Positions 22,501-35,575 of a stretch of 64,000 nt of DNA are shown in pieces. Under the pieces are notes generated by a model, which searched no databases, was not told the DNA's origin, and worked only from the letters and a program-made list of their open reading frames with translations. Numbering within the stretch: the stretch's first letter is position 1; each line of letters begins with the position of its first letter. The position numbers were made by a program, and so were the translations under genes. The stretch lies in NCBI GenBank assembly GCA_033065855.1, contig JAVXUO010002216.1:171299-235298 (forward strand). Direction: 5' to 3'. Source of the DNA: Escallonia rubra. Its lineage: Eukaryota > Streptophyta > Magnoliopsida > Escalloniales > Escalloniaceae.

Positions 22501-24270
22501 CCCATAATGGAAGATGGAGTCCAGAGGGGTTATAAGAAGATCATGGTTCTATACAGAACTTCAGGGTCGGGTTCGAAACCTGATAAGTCTAACTGGGTTA
22601 TGCATCAATACCATCTGGGAACTCACGAAGATGAAAAGGAAGGTGAATACGTAGTCTCTAAAGTTTTCTCTCAGCCGCAGAAGCAGAGTGACAGGAAGGA
22701 TAACCATCTCATGGCCGAGGACTTTGATATGGGGATGATTAAAACTAGTCCCAGGACTCCCAAGACATATACTCCTCATACGCCTCAACCAGAAAATTTT
22801 GTTTCTTGCGATGATGTTACCGATGATTATTTGCTCGAGTCACCTACACAGGTTTGTAACAACTTCCATCACATTTCTTCATTTAGAGAGTTCCAGATGG
22901 CTCTGTAGTAATGTTTTGAACACACTTTTTGTATGGTAGACATAGAAGAGCATTTGTAGAACACAAGACATATTTGTCCACCAAAGTCCTTTAGGGGGGA
23001 TAACAGGGAGCCAGGTGCTACTAAGAAAGCCTAAATACCCAGACTAAGCCCAATCTGACCTTAAAGCTTAAGCTAATATGCTTTGGGTCCATCCACATAT
23101 ATATCTCCATCTTTTTTTCTTCACTCGGGACTAACAATTCACATTTGCACCTTAACAATCTCCCCCTCACACGTGCACCTTAACAATCTCACCCCCAAGT
23201 TTACTCTGCTAAGAAGCGCAATCCTTCCCAGAGCCACCTACACGAGAGCAAGCCCAAGTTGTTAATCATATAAGGGCTCTGCTACCAACTAATTAGGGAG
23301 ATGACAGGAGCCAAGTGTAACCAACAAGGCCCCCATATACTGGACGAAGACCAAATTGAACTAAAAGTTTTAGCCAATCAGTCTTCGATTACTTCTCACA
23401 GTTATCCCACTGGGACAAACAACTCAAATGTGCACCTCAGTTATCCAGAATCATAACAAGTTTAAAATTGTATAACATTCCTTTTTTATTGGCTCCTTTT
23501 CTTTGCTTTTGTGTCCCCCACATAATGAAAATGTGTCAAATATTAGTGGAGATGCTGTGCATTTCTTTGTCTAGATTTTCAATAGCTGCAGTCTTTGAGA
23601 CCTAAAGTGGAAACTTCTAGTCATTGTGGCTTATAGGCGATGCATTTTGTTTTCTAAGAATGTTTGTAACAAACTTTTGACTGTATAAAAGCTAGAATAC
23701 AAGGACTTGTCATTTTAAAATGATGAGCCGATGCAGTTTGTTTAATTCTCTTAAGGGCGTTACCGAAAACAATCTCGTGAGTTACTCTGATCTGGCTGTT
23801 AATCCTAACTGCTTCTGCTTCTTCTCGACTAGGAAATGGAATTTGTTAAGGAGATATCTCATCCTTCTTCATCTCATGCACAACTCAAGGATGATATGGA
23901 CCCTTCCTGTTGGTTGGCAGGCGAATCGCAAGCTGTTGATGCTCATGGCGATGACGAGCTGTTACGTTGTGGGGAGGGTTTGGATTCGTTTGCCTATCTT
24001 AGTGATTCAGGACTAACCCCCGGCACTTCTACTAGTTCTGCTCGCGAAAAAACAAATGATGTTCTTGGAGGTAACAGAAATGGAAGTTGCGGGATTGCTG
24101 ACTTCGAGAACCTCGACGTAAGCTTCACCTCGTGTTCCTCTTCTGTTTCTCTTCATGCTCCTTTTCATGTTCCTCTTCTATTTCTTGTCGATTTTACATT
24201 TCGTCACCTATCCGTGCAGGACTTGCAATTTGATTCTCAATACGTTAATGACTGGACTATACTCTTATAG
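19557..24270 (+). CDS. NAC transcription factor, SOG1/ANAC044/ANAC085 clade
   Basis: Six coding exons: 19557-19564 (8 nt, ATG GCA AG), 21158-21293, 21623-21809, 22355-22851, 23833-24117, 24220-24270; 387 aa. The first exon is inferred: exon 2 has no in-frame ATG and needs two bases carried in, and ATGGCAAG|GTAAAG supplies them, giving M-A-R-A-A-W-L-I-D. Visible parts are the extension [27 protein letters not shown], then the NAC domain: [69 protein letters not shown]. The WLID start is shared by SOG1 and its relatives ANAC044 and ANAC085, nuclear regulators of the plant DNA-damage response. EHLAAKCG and [15 protein letters not shown] point to the ANAC044/085 branch. The short C-terminus has few SQ/TQ sites (FSQ, SPTQ, ESQ, DSQ), unlike the SOG1 phosphorylation cluster. 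Neighbouring genes support the same ortholog call. Confidence 0.85.
19565..21157 (+). other. Long intron 1 of the NAC gene
   Basis: A 1.6-kb first intron directly after an 8-base coding exon. The open frame at 20148-20417 has no recognisable domain. Long first introns often hold expression-enhancing sequence in plants, but I see no specific element. Confidence 0.5.
22980..23440. repeat. Repetitive segment in NAC intron 4
   Basis: Two related copies. GGGAGCCAGGTGCTACTAAG near 23008 and CAGGAGCCAAGTGTAACCAA near 23305 are each followed by a run ending (A/G)GACxAAGxCCAA. Between them CACCTTAACAATCT occurs twice (near 23148 and 23178). This looks like part of a dispersed repeat, perhaps an old LTR-element fragment. 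Class not determined. Confidence 0.4.
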
Positions 24271-26024
24271 AGAAATTTATTGGGATAAAACTTCCCAATA
24301 AAGCAGCGGACTCTCCCAGTTTTGTGCTGTCCCCCAATGGGAGATGCTTCCCTGTTGTTCTTCTGGTGACAAAGGAACTTGGCCTTTGGGGTCATACAAG
24401 ACTTGATTTGTACAATTTACATGGATTTCAGGAATGTAGTACCACGGAGTTACGGCAAGAATAGTACCACGTGGCTTGGTGATATGCTCCGGCTTCCATT
24501 TTTGTGTTTTGGCGCCTCTGTCAATTCCGATCTATATGTAGTATTCATCATTTTAGGTGGATGCCTAAGCCATTGTGTCATGTTGGCTTAATGCATGAAA
24601 TACCACCAGTGTGAATTGTATTCGATGACATGCCTAGTGTTTCTCGAACTTTATATATGTTGTAATACTAAATCATTGAAGAATCTCTTCTAGAGCATCA
24701 GTTACAAGGGTAAGAGAATTCCACCGTCAGAGTCCATTCTGTGCACACTAGCCACCGGAGGATCTTCTTGTCATGCATAGGCCGATGTATGCCTGTTCAA
24801 GGTTTCGGTGGCACCTAGAGAATCAGGGTATGGTTGTGGTGTAGTTTGCGGCGGACGAGTGGTGTGCACAGCCACATCACTTGCCACCGAGAGACTCAGA
24901 AAGGGCTGTGCCATTTTGATGGGCATTGAACATAAGCCGAGTCGCCCCTTCATTCCCTATGCATTGATGGGGCTTTATTCAGTCACCTACTGGTGACAAC
25001 ATATCTTACCGGCGCTACATTGCAAAGTTTGCGTCCGATGTATACAAAATTGCACTATATATATGGATATTTCATTGTGCATCAACGCTTGTCGTAAAGC
25101 AAGTACCATCCCCGAAGTCTTGGTTTTCCGTGCCTCGACCAGCATTAATTATTAGAACTCAGCTTGTCACTTGGCTGAATCAGTTTTGGCTTTGGATTAG
25201 GACAATTATTCACATGTGTTCTAAGGTTTTACAAACGAAGCATTTCTTTTATGTCTTCCAACAAGAAGGAACTATGCTCACGGACGGCATCCACAATTGG
25301 TGATGTCGTAGTGTTGGGCATGCTTAACTGTAGCACTATATATCGGCACTTCCAAAACGATTCATTGACACTTCATGTCTGCTTTGACTGATTTTAGGTT
25401 GTACAAATCCCTTACATGAATAGAAGTACGTAAAATGTAACTAATCATTTAAAGAGTGTCAATTAGATTATCCTACCGTAAAAGCGAGTATATACATACT
25501 AACTTGTGGGTACAAGTTGTGTGAGGATGTAAAAATACAGTGCTCAACGGTGAGTATAAATCAAATAAGGCTTCAATGACAAAGTAAAGAACAAAAAGGT
25601 TTAAACACAAAAAAGTAAGCAAAATACCATTTCAATCTTTTAATATTTTAAGTTACTTTATTACTTGTAGTTAAAATGTTCAGCAATTGTAACTAAAGTA
25701 CACTTCTTACCACCAAAATAAAATAAAATAAACGTATAAAAGAGTGAAAAAATCAATTTTACAGGATAATTGTCAACATTCAAGAACTGTGTTAGGACTT
25801 GTCATCAACTTTCAAAAGTTGTTTCTCAAAGTGGAGGGGAGGAAAATAATAGTACTTAAGGTTGAAGGGGATTTTTGGTAATTTGGATGGCCATCCTAAT
25901 TCGCAGAGAAGTGGCTAGTGAGCTAAACCCTGAAAAGTGAAAACCCCTGAAGCGTCTGCCCAGAAGGAATGAATTTTGACTTTTAATGGAAGCTAAAACC
26001 TCACACTCATCACTTCCTTAAACG
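24271..26024. other. Intergenic region between NAC and CRM genes
   Basis: Holds the NAC 3' UTR and about 1.2 kb of AT-rich spacer, then the CRM-gene leader. No protein or RNA gene is recognised. Confidence 0.5.
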
Positions 26025-29000
26025 ATGTTTGTTGCAAGGAAGTTCCACAAGCATTGCTTCAAATCTCTCACCTCTCTTCTCCCGAACGATCCCTCCAAGT
26101 ATTGCCCATTCCTCATATGTTTTTGCGTGTGTGCGTGTTTGTGTTCGTGAAAGAAATCAATTTTTTTAGGTACGTTTCTTAAACTTGATTTGGGTTCCTT
26201 TTATTGATGATGTTCAGGAATTTGATTTTAGTAAAAGATGTTTCCTCGCCCAATTGGGTACCAAGAAATGTGATTGAGCCTGTTTTGGCAATCAAAGATG
26301 AATCCTTTTCATCAATAAAGCCGCCCAACTGCATCGTTGGGTATCGGGCGATGTCAACGGCTAGAGGAAGGAGCATGAGAAGCAAGGTTGCGAACCGGAT
26401 GCGTATAGAGTCCGGTAAAACCGTCAGGGAAGTCCGGCGGGCACAGAAGATCAAGAAAAAGCTTATGACAGACGAGGAGCGCCTAATTTACAACCTCAGA
26501 AGAGTATGTTCCTTAGCCCCTCTCACCCACTAGTCCTATATGCATTGCGACAATTTTGTATCTTACTAACGTCTGAACGTCGAGTTCTTGTTGCGGCAAT
26601 GCTTGCTATGGTACTATTTTGTAGACTGTTTTTCTCCCTATTCATCCACTTTCCTTGGCTATGCACTCTAAGGTGCATCACTAGATTCATCTCCTTTGAT
26701 TGAGACAATTGAAGTTTCCGAAACTCCTAGTTTATTGCTAATGTGAACTTGTATCATATAGAAGCCTAATTTTCATTATCTTGAGGAATTGATATAATCT
26801 AATTGTTCCATTTTCTTCTCGGCGAGCACTTGAGGAAATGAACAAACTGGATGTGTTACTTCGTACTGCATATAATATATTGACAGGCGGATGTCCCGGA
26901 CGTGTATCATAAGGTTGTTGATGTGGCGGCGGTCAGCATAAAAGTCTTGTCATCTAGTTGTTCATTGTGTAGATATTTAGCTAAACAGAAAGCCTTTATC
27001 AGGAACTGGGTCATTTTCTTTGCGTGGTTTCCTTTTTTTCTTCTTGGTGTTAAATAGAAGTTCAATCATTGGAAAATCGTACTGTGGTTGATTGGCAAAC
27101 AAGATGCATCCATGGATGGCTGGAGACGTTTTATCTCTATGAGAATTCACGGTTATGATCAGAGATCGTCTATTTGTCTAGTTTTTTGGTTTTGACATTC
27201 TTCTGGGTGCATGCTTGCCCCAGTAGTTGCCCGAGTGGAAGCCACTAAGAACCATAGCTTGGATAGCAGACTTCAACATTAGGAGAATACTTACAAAACT
27301 TGTCCACTTGGTTTTCTTTGCTCTTTACAAGATTGATGTCTTGTTCATTTGCTCTTCTTCTGCATAATTGCTGATTTACTTGGAGGTCATGGATACCAGA
27401 CATGAAAACAGTCTCTCCGCAGTAGTGGCTAGCCTCAAAGTAGTGGGAACCTTGTGCACTGAGACTGTCCTTTTATAAGCAGTGGCAGACGGACTTAGAG
27501 GTGCCGAAAGTATGCATTGGAAGTATGCAGTAGTCTGCCAACAAAAGATGATGAATAGAATTTGAATCAAGAATTACCTTCCCTTCTTTTTTCGGTTTCC
27601 TGTTATTTTTTAAAGCCGTGGTTTATATATTGAAAGGCGTTAAGGAGTCCAAGACTTATCAGCATTGCATGCTTATCTGGCTATCATAACCCTTAACCAT
27701 AGCGGGAAAGTACACACATCTTATCATTGAACACTAAAAGTTAACATTTTTCATCATGCAGAAGTGCCTTCAGAAATTAGTAACAATCATTATTGATGGC
27801 ACTTGTGATGGTGGAAATTTACAAGATAGACAGCCTCATTTGTGCAAGGCAGACTGCAAACTAACGAAGAAAATGCTAAGCTTATTATCACTGTACATCT
27901 TCAGTTAGCATGTCTACCAGAAAGTCTGTACAGCTCCCTGTCTTAACGTCTGTGTACATGTTTGTCTTTTGAAAAAGAAACATGATGGGAGAAGTCTCAG
28001 TTTGCCGATGCAGTTTAGTTGCTTCTCAGTGTATGGAAATCATATAGGTATAGACATATAGTCTTAGTTGATGTAAGAACCTTTGGATAGAGAAACCTGC
28101 ACACAAAAACTCTCCAAGTATTTGCACCCTGTGCATCTATTTTTCATCTTTACCACCAAAACTCTGGGTTTATTGTTGATTTCTTGAGGTTGACCCTGAG
28201 TTTCCAATCTTTTTCTTTCTATATTGATCCTTTTGTGTTTTTTGAGATAGTGATCAGATTGGTCAAGGTGGGGCCTGACTGAGTTCCATGATCTTGATTC
28301 AAGTACATGAAAGGAAGCAAAGCTATAGCTTATATCAATTGCATAACTAGAGGGTCGATCGTGGTACATACATATTGTAGTTTGATGCATGTTCACAAGC
28401 TTGCTCATTTAGTTATAGAGGATTAACTAGAGATGAGTCTTAAAAATAGCATGACATCAAACTAGGCGGATCCTCGAGGAGAGAGGTAAAGTGCAGAGAG
28501 ACTATAGGGAGAGTAGTTTAAGAGTGTTGGGAAATCTTGCAGCTGGACCATAAATCCTTGGAACAGTACAGCAGGCTCTTCTTTAGAACTTAGTGTGTTC
28601 AGGAACTCTGAGCAAGTCTGTTGAAGTCCTAATTAAGGAATTGTTCCGCGGGAATCCTACTTTATAGGGTTTTGTACCGGTGCCGCTTACATGCATGAGA
28701 TACTCCTAGAATCGTGATAGTTGATGCCAAAGTACACAAAGTCATTCACGTGGTCTAGTACTGGTATAGCAATAGTATATTGGAGGCATCTGCCAATGTG
28801 CCATGGGACCATGGAAGCATGTGCCCTCTGGGGGACCGTGACACCAATATAGCCATGCACGAGCATGCCTGTGACGAGGTCTTGCCTTAACTTGGCTTGC
28901 ATGTCAACAGAAGCATGTATGCACATTTCCAATTTGCACTGTGTTATTATAGGTTAGGTCTGCCAGGGTCGGGACACGTGTTTATGCATGCGATATATTT

Positions 29001-32000
29001 TTTTCCAGAACCAAAATCACAGGGACATGGCAAATCATTCTATCTTAGTCATTTATTATTGCTTTCTTCTTTTCCTCCTAGGGTAGAATTCATTTTTACG
29101 TCACATAATTAGTTCAATATGGAACATCTCTAATTTGAAGCAACATAAATTGGTAAAGTAGGGCAGTTCTCTCATCTTGAAGCAACAATACAACAAAAGA
29201 ACCGTATAAGATAATGTTCATAGTGGTATATCTGATGATAAGTATCGGTCGCATGTCCTATACCCTTGTCTCCATGTGGAGAGATGGGTAAGTAATGCAT
29301 TTTGAAGAGCTCATGTAACATGGATTTAAGACAGACAAGAAAGAGACTAAAAAAATCAGCATTGGAACGAGGAAGCACCCATGCAAGTATTTTGCCCTGA
29401 GGGGCTTGTGAGGGGGACTGCCACTTAAAGGACTTGTATGCTCAAGGAACATCTGATTATAGTGCCTCCGGGCTTGGGACGGCCTACCTTGACTGAGTGG
29501 ATGGGCCCCTGCTTGGGTGCCTTCCTTTGCGGAGTATGGCACAATACTTTCCTGGATGGGTATTTTGCTTGTAGGTCCTCGGTGTAGCCTAACTTTGATG
29601 CCAACTCACGTTGTTAGCTTGGTATGAGAACGTGTTGAGAATTAGATTTCGTTTTGAGATGCATATCTATAGGGTTTATGGTGTGAGTTATGTATTGGAG
29701 TTTGATACACAGTCTTGGGCATGCCACAAATCATGACTGATAAGCATAATTGCACAGTTTTAGTTTTGTGATCTCGTTGATCAATTTTATCTTCATAGAA
29801 AGAGAATTTTAGTGGTAAACGAGGAGAATAGTAATAATAAATTCGTATATATGTCGTCCAAATTAACATGTTTCCTTGCATTTTGCCACATAAGTGTGGG
29901 TAATACAAGTTTCTAGAACTGTCCAAGTGGCCTGGGAAAATATCAATACGTCGGTGTTCTGTCATTTTGATAAAAACAGTCCAATCATTAGTATGACTGT
30001 TAACTCCATTCAGCAAATCCCGTTAGTTAGTGGATGATGACTTGAAGATACAAAGAATACTTAAATAGTACATAAATAGTCTGCACTGATATGTATGTGC
30101 ATATACTTTTATGGCAGGTGGAAGAAGGCAAATATTTTAACTTTTCTTTAACACTATCTTACAATTACATTAATAGGCCACTCTATAGAACAAGCATATG
30201 CAAGAAACTGTCATTGAAGTTTTAGAAGCTCCATTTGATCCAAACTTCGTTGTGTCTCCTACAAATCTAGAAGGCTAGAAGTTAGAACAAGCTAATAGTA
30301 TAAAAGGACTTGATCCTTCTTTCTGATTGACGATTTGTGGCTTCATGCCTATATCAGTGTCAACTTACCTTCTTCCCTTTTTGCTGTCCCGAAGTAGAAA
30401 AAGCAAGGAAAAGAGGAAAGAAAAGGCGAAAAATAAACTAGCTCCCCTCCCAAGGGACCAGAGCCTTGAAACTGATAGAAGCCACATTGGTCACAAAGCT
30501 TGGAGGGAAGGAAGACGTATTGAACCAAATCTTCCCGTAGAGTGTCTTGCCCACTTTTGCCTCGATTGCAATCGAGTCGGCTGCTTTTAGATGTTCACTT
30601 GACTGCTGTGAGTAGGGCTTTCTCAAAAGGAACTAGGTTATTGATAATTTCAAGCAGATATAGGCTTGATCTTGCATGGACACAGAAATGGGGATATTCT
30701 TCACTGCTTGGAAAAACCAGCATTGACAGTTCGTTTTCAAGCAACTTCTCTTAAATCCCCTAGGTGCCACTTAATCGCAAGCATCTCTCAAGCCATTGGT
30801 GTCAACCTATATAGTCTATCCAAATTCCACGCATTGTATTGTCAACAAGTCAGTACATCAGCCCTGCCAGTTGAACGGCAGAATACAAGATTTGTTTTGT
30901 CGACAACTTGTAGTCTTAACTTTGGAGGTAAACTGTGATTCTAGACCCCTTTTTCCCTTCTGGTGATCATTTCATCGTTCTTTTCGTGTTTTGAATGTGT
31001 TTCAGAGGTAGATAAAAACTTTTTGAGCCAAATATTGCAAGTGTTAGCCTGGTCATATTTTGAAGTCTAATGCAGACTATTAGCTATTGCTAGTCATTTT
31101 ACAGTTTCAGCAATGCTTTGGGTGGTAGTTAGAACAAGAAAAAAGAGTTGAAGCCTCTCAATCTTTATATGCTTCCGGGTTGAAATTCGTCTTTGTTTCA
31201 GATTCAAAACCTAATCCGTGTTGTAACTCTCAACTGTTCAATAGATAAGTATATCTAATTTCTGACTCTGTTGCATCATTTGCCATCCCTTTATTTCAAT
31301 GTCTCATTTTCTTTCTAACTAGTGCAGGCCAAGAAAAAAGTAGCATTGCTTCTTCAGAAGCTGAAAAAGTATGAGCTGCCAGAGTTGCCAACTCCACGGC
31401 ATGATCCTGAGCTTTTCACCCCGGAGCAACTCCAGGCATATAAGAAGATTGGCTTTAGAAATAAAAATTATGTTCCTGTTGGTGTCCGCGGAGTGTTCGG
31501 AGGAGTTGTCCAAAACATGCACCTCCACTGGAAGTTCCATGAAACCGTGCAAGTTTGTTGCGATAACTTTCCGAAGGAAAAGATCAAGGAGATGGCAACC
31601 ATGCTCGCAAGATTGAGTGGTGGTATTGTCGTTAATGTACATAATGTTAAAACCATTATCATGTTTCGTGGCAGAAACTATCGACAACCAAAAAATTTGA
31701 TACCTCTCAACACCCTTACAAAGAGGAAGGTTGGTAACATAATTTCTTACTTTGTATTGTATTCTTATGCATTCTTGTTTACTGGAATTTGAAATGGGCT
31801 GCACAAAGCAGTGTCTTCTCCCTCCCCCCACCCCCACCTCCCACCACCCCAAAAGGAATAAGGTGAACCTTGTAAGAAGCCTGAAAAGTTTATTTTAGCA
31901 ACGTCTTCTCTGGGCCGAATTTTAAATTATTATTTTGTCTCGAAGCAAAAAACTCGGAAGGTTTTTATCTTTTAAGTATATCGAAGCAAGTATTTAAATT

Positions 32001-33298
32001 GAAATTGATTGTGAGATGCATGGCTAGCAAACAAGTGATCCTCTCTCTTGCACCCCCCTGCTCAACTGAAAGCTAGGCTTGATGCTCTCACTCGGCTGCT
32101 TCAGATAGCATTTGGATGCCAACAGAGAGCATACTTTTACTGTTAGTTTTAGGACGAAAGCAAAGCTATCAGATAAGTTATGCGTCGTTTTTTCGTGCAG
32201 GCATTATTCAAAGCAAGATTTGAACAAGCACTTGAATCTCAAAAGCTAAACATCAAGTCGTATGAGCAAAAGCTGAGGCGGATGGGAGTAAATCCTGATG
32301 ATCCGGTTGCCATGGCCAGCATCCACAGAGTAGCTTCTACATTCTTCAACGCAATTGACAAGAAAGAAGGAAGCCCTTATGTCTTCCATGGGGACACACA
32401 GAGTGTGCCGGAGTTTACTGCTAACTTACAACAGCCAGAACCTGATGATGATAGTGACCAGGAGGATCTTGACAAATTCATAGCTGATATAGAAGATGCA
32501 GCTGATAAGGAATGGGCTGCTGAGGAAGAAGCAGAGAAAGAAGAAGTCAACAGAATTAGATATCGTAACAGAGAAGATGTAGGGGGGAGGTTCCAAAGAT
32601 CTGAAATGTTTAGGACTGAGGACTCGGATGATGAGATCAGAGGAAGGACAAGGAACTGGAAGGATACACGTAGAGGACACATGACAAATGATAGTGATCA
32701 TGAAGATGACAATGGCGATGTGAGCGATCATGAGGGTGATGCTGGTGACTCAGATGAAGGTCGTGAAGTATATAATTTACCTAAATTAGAAAGGTGGAAG
32801 CCAGATAGGATTGGGAATGTTAATAAAAGGGAAGGTCCTAAGAAAAATGCTGAAGCTAAATTCAAAGGAATGATGGCTGAAGAAGTTCCTCAGTCAGAAG
32901 ACATGTTAAGTGACTTGGAAGGTGCCATGTGGGACTCAGATGACAATGATAAGGAAACAGAGTCGAGAAATTCAAGAGTGGCTCCTTATGACTACAGAAG
33001 CAGCAGTGAAGAGGAAGAGGGATATGACAAAGAGAGAGCGGCAAGAAGTGTGGTAAATAGTGATGGTGGTTATGGAAGAGCTGCTGATGTCAAAATGGAT
33101 GAAGATCTTTTCAGTGACTCCGAAATTGTTAGGGGGGAATATGAGGCTCAGGAAGCAGCTGGCTCTAGAACATCAACCGGGGAAACTTATGATTATTGTA
33201 CCAGTGGTGAAGATGAGGATTACCAGATGAATAAAGTTGACAAGGCTGGTGCCAACAAAGGCAAGAAACAGGTAGATGAATCTTGGGACAGTGATTAA
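26025..33298 (+). CDS. CRM (CRS1-YhbY) domain RNA-splicing factor, CFM9-like
   Basis: Four exons: 26025-26098, 26218-26503, 31328-31729, 32201-33298; GT-AG and in phase, 619 aa. The first exon (MFVARKFHKHCFKSLTSLLP) is rich in K, R, H and S with no acidic residue until after residue 20, as in a mitochondrial presequence. I chose it over the ATG at 26207 because its phase fits the exon-2 acceptor exactly. One CRM domain lies at about residues 120-220: KKKVALLLQKLKKYELPELP, IGFRNKNYVPVGVRGVFGG (the RNA-binding GxxG loop), LHWKFHETVQV, LARLSGGIVVNVH, IIMFRGRNY. CRM proteins bind group II introns in plastids and mitochondria. The single-CRM layout resembles Arabidopsis CFM9 (At3g27550), a mitochondrial splicing factor. 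The last ~300 residues are very acidic and disordered (DDDSDQEDLDKFIADIED), longer than I recall for the homologue. Confidence 0.87.
26504..31327 (+). other. 4.8-kb intron 2 of the CRM gene
   Basis: By far the largest intron here, splitting the basic N-terminal region from the CRM domain. It holds no exon that I can place. Minus-strand open frames at 29258-29542 and 30438-30626 have protein-like stretches (GRPSQARRHYNQ; AIEAKVGKTLYGKIW) with no intact gene, and may be remnants of mobile elements or pseudogenes. The family could not be named. Confidence 0.55.
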
Positions 33299-35575
33299 CC
33301 TCCCATACAGCGTTATGTCGAGGTGGTGATCGGTGGAACCATTTTCTAATGCAAGAAAGGGCAAATTTGTTAGAGCATTTGTGAGAATTATGATTTCTGT
33401 TGTGTTAGCGCACTTTTTTAGGTGCTTCCCTCACCCACCTCAAAAGGGAAAAAAAAGGTATCAGTTGTGAGAACTAAGATGTTTTCGAGTTATATTTACA
33501 TTAGTTGCTTCATGGCATTCTTAATCAAGTGCTTCTTTCATGAATTCTAGTGGTGATCTAGTGTATACAAAGAAGTGGTGCATTCAGCAGAACAGAAGCA
33601 GGTTCAGCTTCTGCAAAAGCACTGTTTGCTTCATGTTGGTTGTACCACTTGTTTCTGCAATTACACATTAGTTTGGTAGAACAGCATAATGAGTCATCAG
33701 GAAAGGATGTCTTCCTAAGTCCACACTTGTATATCAATGGTAAAGATTGCGTGTTTTGCATGTTAAATAGTAATTTAAAATAAAAATCTTATAGATATTA
33801 GTGAAAAACACAATTACATTTAATTAGTGTGACTACCTTTAACTAAACCACAACAAATAAATCGCTAATCAAAGACTTTAAGCAGGAAAAGTTCATTACA
33901 AAAAACATGGTTTTACTTTCAAATGCATATCGCTAATTCCAATTACCAACAATATTTATCACTATATATCATATTTGTTCTTTTGTCACATCAAGTTGTC
34001 ACAAAAGAATCATAATTATTCGATATTGTATCATGTTCCAATGTACACCGTCATTATAATTAGTTTCAAACACCTTATACAAGTATTTAATTCTTACCAG
34101 GCATTACAAGTTTGGCATTACAATAATAAAGGTGAAGAAAGTGTTCTAGAGACAATTTAACACACATAAAGTGTAATGTGAGGTGCATATATTAGAGTTG
34201 TTCAATCTCCTGTAAATAAGATCTTAATAACATGATCTTGATGATTATACACACATTGCTCTAATAGGATTTATATAAGCTTGTAAATGACATGCTTTTA
34301 GTGTTCATTTATTACAAAGATGGATGTGCTAATGTGTCCTTAAGTTTATGCAATTAAGTATGTTATTGCACTTGCGAATTTTATATTTTTTGCTCAACCC
34401 CGGCTTACTAATTAAGTATTGAACTATTAAAAAAAATCTTTAAGATATTTATTGATATGACGCAAACAGAACTCATCAACAATTTCAAGGGTGTTTGTAA
34501 AAACTCTATGTAGGAAAAAAGGATTGAAACTTCTTAATATAAATATAAATCAAGTAGTTTTTTTATGAATTTTTTTAATGAAAAGTCAGAAAGCACCTTG
34601 AATTTTACCAAACTCTAAAATTCAAACACGATATTTTAATAAAAGAAAGCCAAAAAAAACTTTTAATTTTATAAAGCTCTCAAAGTCGAAAGGGGTACTT
34701 TAGAGAAAAAGACTTCATTCTATGCTGAAACTCAAAAATATCTTTTAGATTAAACCAACTCTAACCTATATAAAAAGGGCATCTCAAGTAATAAAAATTC
34801 AAAAAGTGAGTTTTCAAGGAAAAAAATGTTTAGCCATTTAATCTGTTAGGACCATATATTTATACAGTGGGGATTCACACCCCTTTTTGTTAAATTCATA
34901 TTATTTTTGTCACTTAAGGATGTATTAATTAAATGTTTAACCTCTTTAATGACAAACTGTTGAAATTTAGCTACAAATATTGTAATTTAACCTTACCCTT
35001 TCAAAACTCAAAATCACTCTTTATTTTTGTTGGGTAAATTACACAAGGCACTCATGAAGTTTACCGAAACTACAAACTATACCTACTTAGTATTTTTATT
35101 ACTCCACACCCCTGTGATTTGTCATTATGTACATAAAATTCACTTCCGTTGGGATTTGTCATTCTTATAATATAGATCAATGCCTTAAGTCTTCCTCCCC
35201 TTTCTTACAGCCGCTGATGCCCAGCCACCACAACCGAAGGCTTCTGCCCATCCTCCAATCTTTAACCATAACCACAATAGCCACACCCCATTTCATTGCC
35301 CTGCCACTACAGCTAAAAAAAAACACCACCGTTGATCTTTAGCCACAACCAGCATTGTCGCACCCACGCCATTTGTTTCCTTCCCCCACCACTTATTTTC
35401 ACAATCACCACCAAGCCTATTTTACAAATCTATCGATATGCAATCACCTAACAACCATCCGAAGAAAGTTGCCTCTTTTTATAAACCACAGCCACACACA
35501 CGCGCGCATACTAAGATCCATCCAAAATTTTCAACGATGGAGGTTTCGTTCATTCACCTGCCCAAAGTCGATCAA

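Noticed and set aside
19557..24270. Naming the NAC gene SOG1
   Set aside because: Sequence details and neighbouring genes favour the ANAC044/085 branch, and the phosphorylated SQ cluster of SOG1 is not seen.
26207..26503. ATG at 26207 as the start of the CRM gene
   Set aside because: The exon at 26025-26098 joins in perfect phase to the acceptor at 26218 and supplies a presequence-like N-terminus, so 26207 lies in the intron.
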